NCBI GenBank assembly: GCA_023853785.1 | Contig: JAJIRX010000844.1 | Span: 1 to 54,280, forward strand | Reading direction: 5' to 3' | Length of the DNA stretch: 54,280 bases | Source of the DNA: Psilocybe azurescens | Taxonomy: Eukaryota; Basidiomycota; Agaricomycetes; Agaricales; Agrocybaceae | Shown here: in pieces, positions 33,721 to 44,934 of the stretch | How positions within the stretch are numbered: position 1 is the stretch's first letter | How the letters are laid out: every line of letters starts with the position of its first letter | The notes under the pieces: generated by a model | Databases searched by the model: none | Seen by the model: the letters and a program-made list of their open reading frames with translations, nothing else | What the model was told of the DNA's origin: nothing | Position numbers and translations under genes: made by a program

Positions 33721-36468
33721 ATGTTCTTGAGCTTTCTATTCCTGTTTCCTTTATCAGTGCTCCCCGTGTCGTGGATTTTTAACAGTCAGCCTCAAGAGGT
33801 GCCTGGAACACCGATAACGTATGACTATATTGTTATAGGAGGCGGAACAGCGTAAGCAATTTTTTCAGCTTGTTCATTCTAATGACCATTATTGTCTTAT
33901 AGTGGATTGACTGTCGCAAGTCGTCTGACGGAGGATCCCAATGTTACTGTCGTTGTTTTGGAAGCTGGGTCTAATGTCGAGAACATGCCGGAGGTTCGTG
34001 GACCTCATTTCGCCACAGCAGCAACTTAACTATCTTATCTTTCATGTGTTTGTACTGAGTGCTAAATGTGTGCGTTTCAATCCGGCAGGTTTACATTCCA
34101 GGATTCGCCGGCTCCGGTATGTCGTTTCCCGATCTCAGATGGGACTATGAGACTGTGCCCCAAGAGCATCTGGGAGGCAGACGGACGATTGTGGGGGCTG
34201 CGAAAGCACTCGGTGGCGGAACAATTGGTAAGACATGTTTCACTAGTATCTCATTATGAATCTCGGGACTAACGCGTCTTTCTGTTGCTGCTCTGGATAT
34301 TCAAGTTAATAGTATGATATTCGTGAGTTTAATCTTGCCTTGATTAGAATTTCCATCGAGGCTTATTGACTCTTCATAATGTTTGAAAGACTCGGGGAGA
34401 GAAGTGGCAATATGATGCGTGGGGCAGTCTGAACAACGACGAGAACTGGACATGGAGCGCTCTCCTACCTTATTTCAAGAAATTGGAACACTTCACACCT
34501 CCTACGCAAGCTCAAATTTACGGCGGCGCCCAGATTAAAGAAGAGTTCCACGGAACCTCTGATTCCGTAGGCGATGGCGGAAGGGTCGAAGTCGGGTTTC
34601 CCAACTATTTCTACGAACAGTCCCAAATGTGGAGAACGGCGACTGGATTTCAGCCGTCGCCCGATTTGTCGAATGGGAGTCCCCAAGGGACAGTGGGTGT
34701 TTCTACCAATAGTCTCGATGCTCACAACAATACTCGGTGAGATATGTATGACTCTGAAGATTCGATGTTATTCATTGCTGATTGCTTGTATGCTTCCCAA
34801 CAGGTCCACGTCGGTCTCTGCGTACTACACTCCATTTGCTTCTCGATCGAATCTAAATGTTTTGACGGAGGTGACCGTCACCAAGATACTGTGGGGGGAG
34901 CGAGAAAGCCATGATTCGCCTTTAAGAGCTAGCGGGGTCGAGTTTCAGTATCGAAACGGATACACTGGGACGTTTAATGTGAGAAAAGAGGTGATTCTGG
35001 CAGGGGGCACGATCGGAAGCCCGAAGATCCTCGAACTTTCCGGGGTGGGGAACTCGACGTAAGTATACTAGCAAAAGCTGAGTTAGAGACGACTCAAGCT
35101 AGGGGTCTAATATATTTTATATGCAAGTATCCTCGAGGCCGCCGGTGTTGATGCTGTATTGGAGCTACCAACAGTGGGGGAGAATCTCGCGGGTTCGATT
35201 CCTTTTACTAGTTGGCATGACATGGATCTGACATGTCGAAATGATAGATCACGTTCATAGTTGGGCCAATGCTTTTACCAACGCGACGTGAGTGTTATAT
35301 TTTTTTCGTTGGTCTACTTCAATCTAAAATATTGACGGCACTAGTCTTACTCGTGATTCTTTGCGTTTGGATCCTAAATTATTAGAAGAACAACGGGCGT
35401 TGTGGGAGTTCAATCGAACGGGTCTGTGACAGCTACTATTTCACTTCTTATGTGGCATATGCTAACGATCTATGATATGCAGGACTACTCTCTGCGTCTC
35501 CTCGCTCTCTCAGTCTTGCATTGCCATCTCAGCTTTATGCCGATGGCCAATTTACAAATGTTATTCAACAAGCAAGGCGCGATCTTCTGTACTACGCGAA
35601 TTTATTTTCAAATGGAAATCAACACCTGGCCAATGGGATAGAATGGCAGTATAATATGATGCTCAACTCATGGGAGCAGAATGAATCTGCACCCGTGGAA
35701 CTCAACTTTGGTTCGCCCTATCGTCGTTATCAGAGAAGTTGCCGTATACACTAATTCTTCTTTCTTGTGATTATAGAGCCTGGGTACTCTGGTCCAACTT
35801 CCGCCGACGATCGACCAAAACGCAAATACTCTTCAGTCAATGCCGTTTTACTCGGCCCTCTGTCTCGAGGACGAACCCATATATCCTCTTCTGACCCATT
35901 CGAAGCTCCTGTCATAGACCCTCAATATTATGCCCATCCATTGGATTTACTCACGCATGTCAAATCCATTGAACTTGCGAGGAAAATGTTGCGCACTCGG
36001 CCATTAGATTCTATCTATGAAGGGGAGTTCGAACCGGGGGAGGAAATGGTGGATGCAGAAGTTATCACTTGGGCAAGAGAAGTCGCAGCAAGCGATAACC
36101 ATGCCATGGGTTCGCTAGCTATGATGCCCATTCATATGGGTGGAGTTGTCGATGGTAGGCTGAGGGTCTATGGCATTGACAATGTCCGCGTTATTGGTCA
36201 GTTGATTTGTGTCAGTTTGTTGAGTGCCTCTGACGTGAAGGCCGGCCACTCAGACGCATCTATTATACCGTTCCCAATAAGCTCCCATATTGTTTGTCTT
36301 TCCTTTAAATATCATGACTCGAGCTGATTCCCTTCTATAGGTCTCAACTGTGTATGCAATCGCTGAAAGGGTGAGCTACAATAGGACATAGCATCTAAAC
36401 ACTCTCGTAATTGACGATTACAGGCTTCCGACTTCATAATAGAAGACTTCCGCGCAACATCCGAATAA
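33721..36468 (+). CDS. GMC oxidoreductase, secreted (aryl-alcohol-oxidase-like)
   Basis: FAD enzyme oxidising alcohols or aldehydes, often with H2O2 release. Signal peptide MFLSFLFLFPLSVLPVSW. The dinucleotide-binding motif YDYIVIGGGTAGLTVASRL ends in VVVLEAG. GMC signature 1 region is ALGGGTIVNSMIFTRG, signature 2 is VILAGGTIGSPKILELSGVG. Near the C-terminus, SDNHAMGSLAMMP carries the first active-site His, and DASIIPFPISSHI the second. The ends are VSTVYAIAERASDFIIEDF. About eleven introns of 50-70 nt all join in phase, with no frame defects. Substrate unknown; aryl-alcohol oxidase, glucose oxidase-like or methanol-oxidase-like cannot be separated by eye. It lies close to a secreted beta-propeller gene facing it. 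Confidence 0.9.
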
Positions 36469-37188
36469 CATTTAAAGGAAAGAAAATTTTACTATTACTG
36501 TGTACCATGTGTTTTCGTTTTCAAAAAGGGTTCAACATCTCGCGAGGAAGTCCGCGCTGTTTTAGCACGTTTTGACGAAGCATCAGTCCCCGTCGAGGTA
36601 AATCTTCATTAAGTCCATTAAGGCTTTGTCAGTTACACCGGAAAAGAACTTCTCTGCGGTTCTTGAACCCCAACAGCAATTATACAAAGATTCCCCGCTC
36701 ATTTACTGGGACGATGCGGTACGGATATTCACCCGATGACAAATGCAATTTATCAATATTGGGAAAATCCAAATGACACAGATCCGCGAACTATAAGCCC
36801 GTTTGTCCTCAGACGGTGTTCTGTCATTCAAATTTCGCTGTCAGATATTATACAATTCTGCTAACCACACTCCAGGGATAAGTAGGCTAAAGGGGTCATT
36901 CAACTCAGATAATACTTATTCAGCTTGATGTTGTACAGAAGGTTTGAACTGACACTCGCGTTGGTAAAGTGCAACGATTAGATTAATCACTCTACACTGG
37001 CTAAGCCACATAGTACAAAGATTCAAGGAGAACTGTTGGGATCGCATAGTTCGAGTACATCTCATGTACGTCATAGGCCGAAAGAGAGAATTAATCTCGA
37101 ATGAAAGTGGTCATCCCTTGCAAGTTATTCTTGTCTGAAGAATGTACCTGTAAGCATGGATTCTAATGGGGATCACACATTCAATAGG
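36469..37188. other. Convergent intergenic region
   Basis: Lies between the 3' ends of the GMC oxidoreductase and the beta-propeller gene. Holds a tRNA-like stretch (see next feature). No open frame. Confidence 0.4.
36941..37010 (-). repeat. tRNA-like sequence (SINE head or tRNA relic)
   Basis: On the minus strand TGGCTTAGCCAGTGTAGAG matches a Pol III A-box region, and CAGTTCAAACC a B-box. Between them CGTTG and CAACG can form an anticodon-like stem around CACTTTAC, but 11-12 extra bases precede it and no good acceptor stem is visible. Not a functional tRNA by inspection. Confidence 0.4.
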
Positions 37189-38867
37189 TCACGTACCCAA
37201 CTTGATTCCAGCAGCTTTAGCAGCGGAAGCGAAATTAAAGTTCTGAACGGTGGTCGCCTTTCCTGGGGTATTTACGGAGAGGACGTTCACGGTGGTTGCA
37301 TTGGCTGCCAAGACGTAAAGGAAGCTAATTAAAGGAGTGTGTAAGTGGCATGTTCACTACAGTTCATTTGTCCGAGAAATATAGACTTACTTGTTCGTTC
37401 CAATAGTGGCGACGTCGTTATCAATAGTTGCAGATCCGGGAGCTTGGGGGTATTGCTGGGTTATAATCATCTATCAATGATTCGTTATTTAAGAGAGAGA
37501 TTCTAGTGCACACACCTTGACAATGGATCCGGTCAGGTTCTTGCTGACGTTCACCTCAGTGATAGTCGAAGTGCCGATATCGGTCAAGTAGAAGTTTCCA
37601 GACTTGGAACTGAAGCTCGACCAGCACGTAGCTGATTGCCCAGCAATAGGAACGACAGATGACGTCGCGCTCAGACCGCTATTCGTATCGTTGCCGCTGC
37701 CGCTTCCACCGAAATCGAAGATATCGAACCCTACTCCAGCGTCCGTGGCCAAAATTGCATTTGTTCCTGGGATGAGGGTCATGGAGAATGGAAGCAACCC
37801 TCCGGACGCTGGGGTGGATTTGACAGGTTCAGCTGAGAGCGAGCCATCCGAGGCTATATCCCAAGCAGCGAGGAAACCTTCAACGATTCAATACATTAGC
37901 AACTGAACTAGAAATCAAATGTTATGGGACTCGTGATGCTTACCAGGTGTGGGTGGGACACCTTTGACGGATGCTATGACCTTGGACCCGTCTTCGCTGA
38001 AAACGATGTGGCTGGTTGTACCCGCTGGCCCGGTCGCAGGTGTGGTTTGGTTCAGTCCAAGAGAGCGGAGTGTATTTGGCTTCGCGATCAATCCCAGTTT
38101 AGAATCAGGTGTGTAGCAGCTAAATAGAAGGATTATTAATATTATGTATTAGCTCAATTGATCGCCTAAAGGAGGAAGGAAAACGACTTACTTGACCCCA
38201 TTTACTGTTCCACCATTAAGCACACAGACCATAGTAGCCTTCGAGTTGATAGCTACCGACATGGGGAACTCTCCCTCAGAAGACACAGGCGTGCCGACCA
38301 TCGTAAGCTTCGAAGGGTTGCTCGGGTTGATCGCGAACATGGAGAGGGTGTTGGAGCCTGACTAGAAGACCGACGGAATCGACATTAACTTACGATAACA
38401 TTGTAAGCAGCCTGAAAATGGACCTACGTTGATAGTCACCAACATCTTGGCCGCCGCGTTGACCTTGATCGAACCCTGAGAGAACAGAGGGTCAGGACCA
38501 ATTGCGGCGCTTAATCCATGCACGCCACGCCCGCCTGCGCTGATTGCATTGACTGAACTCTATGGAGTCCAATCGAAGATTAGCGTCGTGCCTGAAGTAA
38601 CGGTAGTAACAACGGTATTTTACCAATTTTCCATTCGACGCGATGTTCATGGATACAATTTGGTTACCCGAGGGGTCGTTAGTGATAACTGCGGTGGGTG
38701 CTCAAGTCAGCTAGGGATCGTTTTTTTCGATAAAGAAGGGTCTTACAGTATGCTGCTCCAGAGCCCGAAGAGCTTTGACTTTGAGATGTGGAGCCGAAAG
38801 GAGCAGCGAGAACACTGGTGGCGAGAGCAATAGCGAGTACAATACGAGAAGTCGAAAGGAACATCAT
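37189..38867 (-). CDS. Secreted beta-propeller-like protein
   Basis: It starts MMFLSTSRIVLAIALATSV, a signal peptide cut near VLAAP. About eight exons follow with short introns. Readable blocks: FITNDPSGNQIVSMNI, SGSNTLSMFAINPSNP, GEFPMSVAINSKATMVC, TSHIVFSEDGSKVIASVKG, FLAAWDIASDGSLS, PFSMTLIPGTNAILATD, NFYLTDIGTSTITEVNV, FLYVLAANATTVNVL, and it ends AAGIKLGT. The repeated hydrophobic strand pairs with NPS or DGS turns are typical of YVTN/lactonase-like seven-bladed propellers, as in secreted basidiomycete proteins. Catalytic function cannot be told. The 6-phosphogluconolactonase-like family is the nearest guess. Confidence 0.75.
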
Positions 38868-40126
38868 CTTGAACGGTTGGTGTAGGTTGGTTTGAAGTAT
38901 ATATGTAGAGTAAAGAGAGGCAGTAAACCCGTTGACGCTCGCGTCTACGAAAGTTTTGAAGTTAGGTTGTTAAAAGGTAAACTGTTTGAACAGCTGAAGA
39001 ACGAAGAACGAAGGCAAGTTGAGAACTGACGAGCTAAAACACCGAAACACATACCGCATCTTATACCACACCGACCATCCACCACAAATCTATTCTTAGA
39101 GCCCACGCGAGCCTATTGATCCACCTTCTATGGCCGTCAACCCTCGAGTCTCTGGATTCCGGTATTAACCCCGTTGAGAACAAGGATATGGAATGGGAGG
39201 AGAGGGGACGAGATGGCTGTGTCGACCCCGGGAGGGTTGCTAAGTCAGCGGTCGCGCTGAGAGTCCTGCGCGACCTTGTTCATGCCTCGACGACAGCAAG
39301 TCACGGGACATTCGTCGCCTGACGGACTGAGGACCCAGTATATGCTCAGTAACGATCAGATGAGGTTACTAATACAATTATAATCTCAATGAAAGTCAAA
39401 CGTAGAGATGATGATGATCCTTACGTTGCGCGACGGTAAGAGAGTTACCGATTACACACGTATGTATCTTCTAAGTTGATGCAGATGAATCTTCCGCACA
39501 AACAGGACATTCTCTCGGTATTTTAGAGCTCAGAACATTAGCGAATTATTGAGGAACTACCCTCAATTCTAGGACAATTGAAACTATAGCCAATGCTCAG
39601 CGAAGGAATTCTAAACAAAATAGACGTGCTAGACTAGCGTACTTGCCTCTAATTTAATCGTCTCCATGCCATGCTGGACCAAGGTAACGCTGATATGATC
39701 GCCCTTAAGGCCCGATATTTATAACTATATGTCGACCTCGACAAGGATTTGCGCCCAAACGAAGGCATAATCTGAGCGTAACACCGAACACGTGAAATGA
39801 GATGGGAAGACAACTCTTCCTGCCATCCGCCAGCGTCATACTATTCACGTCAGTAGGGCAATGAGTTCATAAAAGTCGTAGCATGAATCCTTATACTGAG
39901 CACTGTCAGCATACGAAAGAGCGCGCGGGGAAAAACTTGACAGCACATAATCAATACATTGATTTGACACGCAATAGCGCATTGAAAAACATCATTAAAG
40001 GTCAACTATACAATTCGACCTCAGTCCTAACTCTAATTTCTTTCAGTCAAGAAACATTCTCCAAATTAAAAAATACTCACCGGAAGTCTCTCAACCCACA
40101 ACGGTCACGACGATGAAGTCCCACTC
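38868..40126. other. Intergenic, 1.3 kb
   Basis: Upstream of the beta-propeller gene and downstream of carbonic anhydrase. TATATATG at about 38897 lies 30 bp upstream of the ATG. No gene seen. Confidence 0.4.
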
Positions 40127-41762
40127 TCAATAAGGGGGGAATGGACTAGCAGGCAAAATTCGTCCAGGAGGCCCAACCGACACGCCGAGATCCGACACTT
40201 TCCCAGTTTCAACATCATACACAAATCCATGGATGTAGACCTCCGTCACACGCGCCTTCCCACTCGTCGAGGGTATCGTAGGCCCGTCCCCGTTCGTCAG
40301 CGTCACGTCAGCGTAGTGCTATAAGTAAACGTAGTCATAAATAGATTGTAAGTAATGATATGGTGTGCATCAGGAGAACGAAGGGAACGCACATCTCGGA
40401 TCACGGCCGACTTGGCAATCTTCTGCACGTTCGATTTTACATTCTCTTCGACGAGGGCGCGAAATGCGGCTGTTTATGATCATGGGTATGTGATGGGGGA
40501 GGAGGACCAATTAGTATTTCTGCTTCTGAGTTAGGTATAGGGTGGGAGGGAGAAAGACGAGTGGATGGCAAGAAGAGTGTTGGAGTTGGGGTTGTGGTTC
40601 CAGGAAGCAAAGAAATAGAAGGAAAGAAACATGTTCGTACGATCGTGTAGATGAGGAACTTGGCTCATCGGTTCGAGCTTGCATGCTTCTCGATGGGCGA
40701 CTATTTCCGATCTGCATTCAAAAAAGTAAGTTTGCTGAGATTGGAAGCAGATACAATGGGTGTATGAACGGGAACGGCAATGGCAGATGGGAATGCGAAT
40801 GAATGAGTCAAAAGATACGAAAACGAAGACGAACCGTGTAGAAGTCTGATATATCTCCCGAATGGGCTGAATCCATCCCTGTACTGCAACGTCTGCTGGA
40901 CGAGACAAGGGCGTCTTGACCGGCATCATCGATTCGGCGACTCCTCCACATCCATAGTGCCCCATCACAACCACATGCTTGACTTTCAACGCTTCTACTG
41001 CAAAAGAGAGAACCGCGTTTCTAAAACAACCAATTTTAGAACATGAGTTCCGACGATGACCTCATGAGAAAAGGAGGAGTCAAATTGCTATACTCACGAG
41101 TTGAGGTCCTGTTCATCGAATCGGTTGGCGATGTTTCCGGCTGTGAATATGGTCCCGGGTTGAGCAGAGAATATGTCTTGTTCGCTGACTCTGCGAAAGG
41201 GTCAATAACAGAATGAACGAGAATAATGAATGGTACATACCGGCTATCCGAGCAATCGACCAACATGAAGGGAGGTTCTGAGAGTAACCAATCGGCCCAG
41301 CCGTTAAACGACAATGCGCTTTACGAATGACAACGAAACAACGCACTTTGCCCTCCATAGCTAACGACGTCAATAACCCAGGATTCTGCTCCGACATGTT
41401 GGTTATATACTCCTTGTTCCCATTGAAGAGCTCGTTGAGATCCGAAACCGCTTTTTGTGAGAACACGACATCAGCGTTCGTCGAAACGCGACGGGGACCG
41501 GGTGTGCGGCCGTCTTCGTTGTCCGAGCTGTGGCGGCGGACGATGTGGTGTGGAGGCTTCTTCTACGAGAGGCAGGCGATGGAGTGGACTCGGTCAGAGA
41601 GCACTTGTGGTGTCGTACGGAACTGAGCTGGGTCTGCTTGTCATGGCATTCCCTGTTATGTCGAGTGTGGAAGCACTGTGTCCGTGTTTTGGGGATACTG
41701 CTCGCGCATGGTCGAGTAAAGGAAGCAGTCGCGATCGAGGTTACGAATTTAGAGAAAGGCAT
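40127..41762 (-). CDS. Beta-class carbonic anhydrase
   Basis: Zinc enzyme interconverting CO2 and bicarbonate. Zinc ligands and catalytic dyad are visible: CSDSR (Cys, Asp-Arg pair) split by an intron at the last codon, and HYGCGG (His, Cys). Other blocks: ISAQPGT-type region FSAQPGTIFTAGNIANRFDEQDLNS, NAVLSFAVEALKVKHVVVMG, GWIQPIREIYQTSTR, LVEENVKSNVQKIAKSAVIRD, VTEVYIHGFVYDVETGKV. It stops at 40127. The N-terminus is uncertain. An ATG at 41762 followed by an intron from GTAACC to CTCTCGTAG gives KKPPHHIVRRHSSDNEDG... before QKAVSDLNELFNGNKEY. A Ser/Arg-rich N-terminus could be a mitochondrial presequence. One intron (about 40470-40830) is long. Confidence 0.88.
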
Positions 41763-42230
41763 TTCTCACAGGTCGACGGGGAAGGAAGTAATGGCAAGGA
41801 AGGAGGCACAGCTAGCGAGGGTTGTCGATGAGATTGAAAGAAGCTAGAAGTGAACCGATGGTGGTCGTGGTCGTTGTTTGTAGGCTTTCTTCGGACCATG
41901 GGCCTCAATGCGCGAAGCGAATTAATTGACGCCAAGTGATGACTTTCAACCAATCGGCACGCGCATATAGCGTGATGCGATCGATGAAGTGACGGTGTTA
42001 AAAAAAACCAAACGGTCTGATGTTGTTATGTAATCAGAAATCCTGCATCTTATCTCGACGCGACGAACAGCACACACCTGGTGAAAGTCGCCATCGAAGA
42101 CAGTAAACCCGACGTTGTTCTGCTTCGCTTCTAAACGACAGCACTTTGGCCCCATGTATCCCGCGTTACTTCGAAAATGGAAGATATACGCCGCGTTACC
42201 TGCCGGCTTGGCGCTGGAAATGTTCGATAT

Positions 42231-42590
42231 TATGGGGGTTTCAAAGATTCGACTTGATGCATGATGTCCTGGAATCTTTCTCGGATATGAAGCGGGGAAA
42301 GAAGAGGTAGCACCTTTATCATACATCGTAAGTTGGTTAGTGCATAACCTTGGGGCATGGCATACCTGAAATACTTACATGTTCACACAAACACAACTGA
42401 TTCGGAGCAAGTCTCTTAACGTATCATGTTCGTTTCTTCGTATGGTTGATCTCAGAAAAATGTCGGCGGTGAAAGATGTCGATGGGGTCGTGAGGCGCGG
42501 TGGTGGAATGTATGCATTCATGGCTGAAGAGTTACAGCACAATGCTGAAAGTGGGTCGGCGGCTATGAGGTTGATTTCTTCATCGCTCAT
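42231..42590 (-). CDS. Small protein of unknown function
   Basis: Exon 1 from 42590 reads MSDEEINLIAADPLSALCC and continues PPPRLTTPSTSFTADIF, then LRSTIRRNEHDTLRDLLRIS. It ends at AACAT/GTAAGT. The exon after GATAAAG reads VLPLLSPLHIRERFQDIMHQ and stops after ESLKPP at 42231. The join is one base short; one extra G at the donor would give about 97 aa. Cysteines are scattered, with no signal peptide. I do not recognise the family. Confidence 0.5.
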
Positions 42591-42603
42591 ATATGCGCTT
42601 TAG

Positions 42604-44015
42604 ATGATGGGAGAAAAGACAGAAAGGCAAATGGTTGATTTGTGTAGCGATTTACTGACATTCCGACGGTTTCCGTGTGTGAAACCACATGGAGTCCATC
42701 CGTCTGAGCCGAGACTGGTCTCGACCCAAGCCATTTGATCGAATCAACAGCGGCGCGACTTGTGGAGTCTGGCGTCTTTTATATACTGTATTGCCATTAG
42801 CAATTATTAGTTGTATTGGATTGCCCAGTTATACAGAAATGAGCATCGCCTTGGAACTATTCCTACTACGTGGCTTGTCTTGAGGCCTATCATAAGTAAG
42901 GATTAAATATTACAGCGCAACGAATGACAATGAAATGAGCGCAAGTGTTGAACGTTGAGGGGAGAAAGGAGGAAGGGAAGGAGGCGAAAAAAGGGATGTC
43001 ATATCTTATATATACGTCCTTCGTCCTTTCAATGTCCGACACAGTTGAGGTTCGAATTCTGCATCCCATTTGAGTAACTGTCATTCCACTTTTGGACGCT
43101 CTAAAAGGTGCCGGTAGACTGGCGAATGGTGGCAGAATGAAATATTTCACGCATCAATTTATCGCCATATTTGTTGCCTCGAGTTTGTCCCCTGTGAGAT
43201 ACATTTTTGGAGAATTATCCGTCTGAGATCCAACTACATAGTAGTCGTAGATTTATGGACTGCGACAATTATTGCATCGACCTCTTCGGGGATAGCACTA
43301 TGTTAAGTCTTGCAGGATTATAGATATTGATAAATCCGAGAGAGCGGACAGTATATAAATCTTTCGCCAAGTATACCTTGCCATTGGATGTTGGCTCTAT
43401 TGAGTCATCCAAACGCTTTACAAACATAGCGCTCGGGAGGCTATTGTTAATAGTATTTAAAATATTAGAGCGTTAGATGATATAGCCTCCCAGGGGTGAG
43501 TAGACAGAAAAGGAGCAGCGAATCAATACATATTAGACACCGATCGGATCATAACGCCTTTGACTCATCGAAGGGTGCAATGAGTCTATTGCAGGTCCAT
43601 TCAATGTCCAGGTGTGATTATTTTTCTTCGCATCTGACGTGCATTGGATATAATTAGAAGGCCGAACGAAGCAAAGACTTTAAAGCATGTTACTATAGTT
43701 TGTCAGTAGCCACTGACTACATGTGGATGCACTGTCAATGTGCAATGAAGGATTTAATGAAGTGACAGTTATTGTGAAGACGGAAGATCCGGTGTAGAAA
43801 CGATAAGAGCAATGTTCAATAAAGCGAGGTAGGTAGGGGAATCAATGCTTGGTGGCCGAAAAAGGACGGCGAAGAATGCATGAGAGAAAAACGGATATAC
43901 TGTCGAACCTGTACCTCCTGCATCTTTTAATAAAATTTAGGACTGTACGAGCTCCAGAACAACACGGTGAGGCTGTATTGAATATGTTGTTAGCTAAATA
44001 GGGCAAAATTGAGCG
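42604..44015. other. AT-rich intergenic, 1.4 kb
   Basis: No open frame above 86 codons, no exon pattern. Borders the foldback element. Confidence 0.45.
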
Positions 44016-44017
44016 TA

Positions 44018-44656
44018 CAGTGGCTGACAAAGTATTGCACAGGTCTGTAACTCAACAACTGCTGGCTCGATTCACAAGCAGAAAAAATTAACCTGCAGCT
44101 TATATTCCTAGCCCACATTCCCAAAGTTTCAAAATAAAATTTTAGAAATTACGTTCTGGAGCAAGAAAATACCACATAATTTTTGGTCGACCTTCGGAGG
44201 AGTGGTCAGAAAAATCAGAAAATATTCTGGAATATAAACCTAAAGAATAATAAGAGAATAGCTTTTAAATTTTAAAAATTGATCAGTAGGTTCCCGAGAT
44301 AATCAGCCTCAAAATAGGCCATTAGAGGCCTAAATGCCCTATTTTAGGCTAAAATCACCTTTGAGGCTGATTATCTCGGGAACCTACTGATCAATTTTAA
44401 AATTTAAAAACTATTCTCTTATTATTCCTTAGGTTTATATTACAGAATATTTTCTGATTTTTCTGACCACTCCTCCGAAGGTCGACCAAAAATTATGTGG
44501 TATTTTCTTGCTCCAGAACGTAATTTCTAAAATTTTATTTTGAAACTTTGGAAATGTAGGCTAGGGAATATGGGCTACAGGTTACTTTTTACTGCTTGTG
44601 GATCGAGCCAGCAGTTGTTGAGTTACAGACCTGTGCAATACTTTTGTCAGCCACTG
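44018..44656. mobile_element. 639-bp foldback Tc1/mariner-type element
   Basis: Begins CAGTGGCTGACAAAGTATTG and ends with the matching CAATACTTTTGTCAGCCACTG. Both ends abut TA (44016-44017, 44657-44658). The inverted arms extend nearly to the centre at about 44337, leaving only a few unpaired bases, so each arm is about 310 bp. CAGTGG..GACAAAAG-type ends are characteristic of the Tc1/mariner superfamily. Arms differ at a few sites only, suggesting recent origin. No coding capacity. Confidence 0.9.
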
Positions 44657-44934
44657 TACGTAGGCGGGGTTAGTCTTTATATCTCTCATCCCATAAAGAA
44701 GTCATTAACAATGTCTTGTTGATTTAGTGCGACTTGGTCACGGTTTATGTAACGGTAAATTTAGACATGTACAAGATGAGATAACTTGTAGTATCTATAT
44801 CCAGTGCATTGCAATGTCGTACCGCATAAACTGTCTATTAGGGCACATGGCCGTGCGATTAACTCAACTTCTGTGTTGCCCCACGCTGTGAGCATCATTG
44901 TGAATCGTTGCTTCCTTCGCAAAGCCCTAGTACG

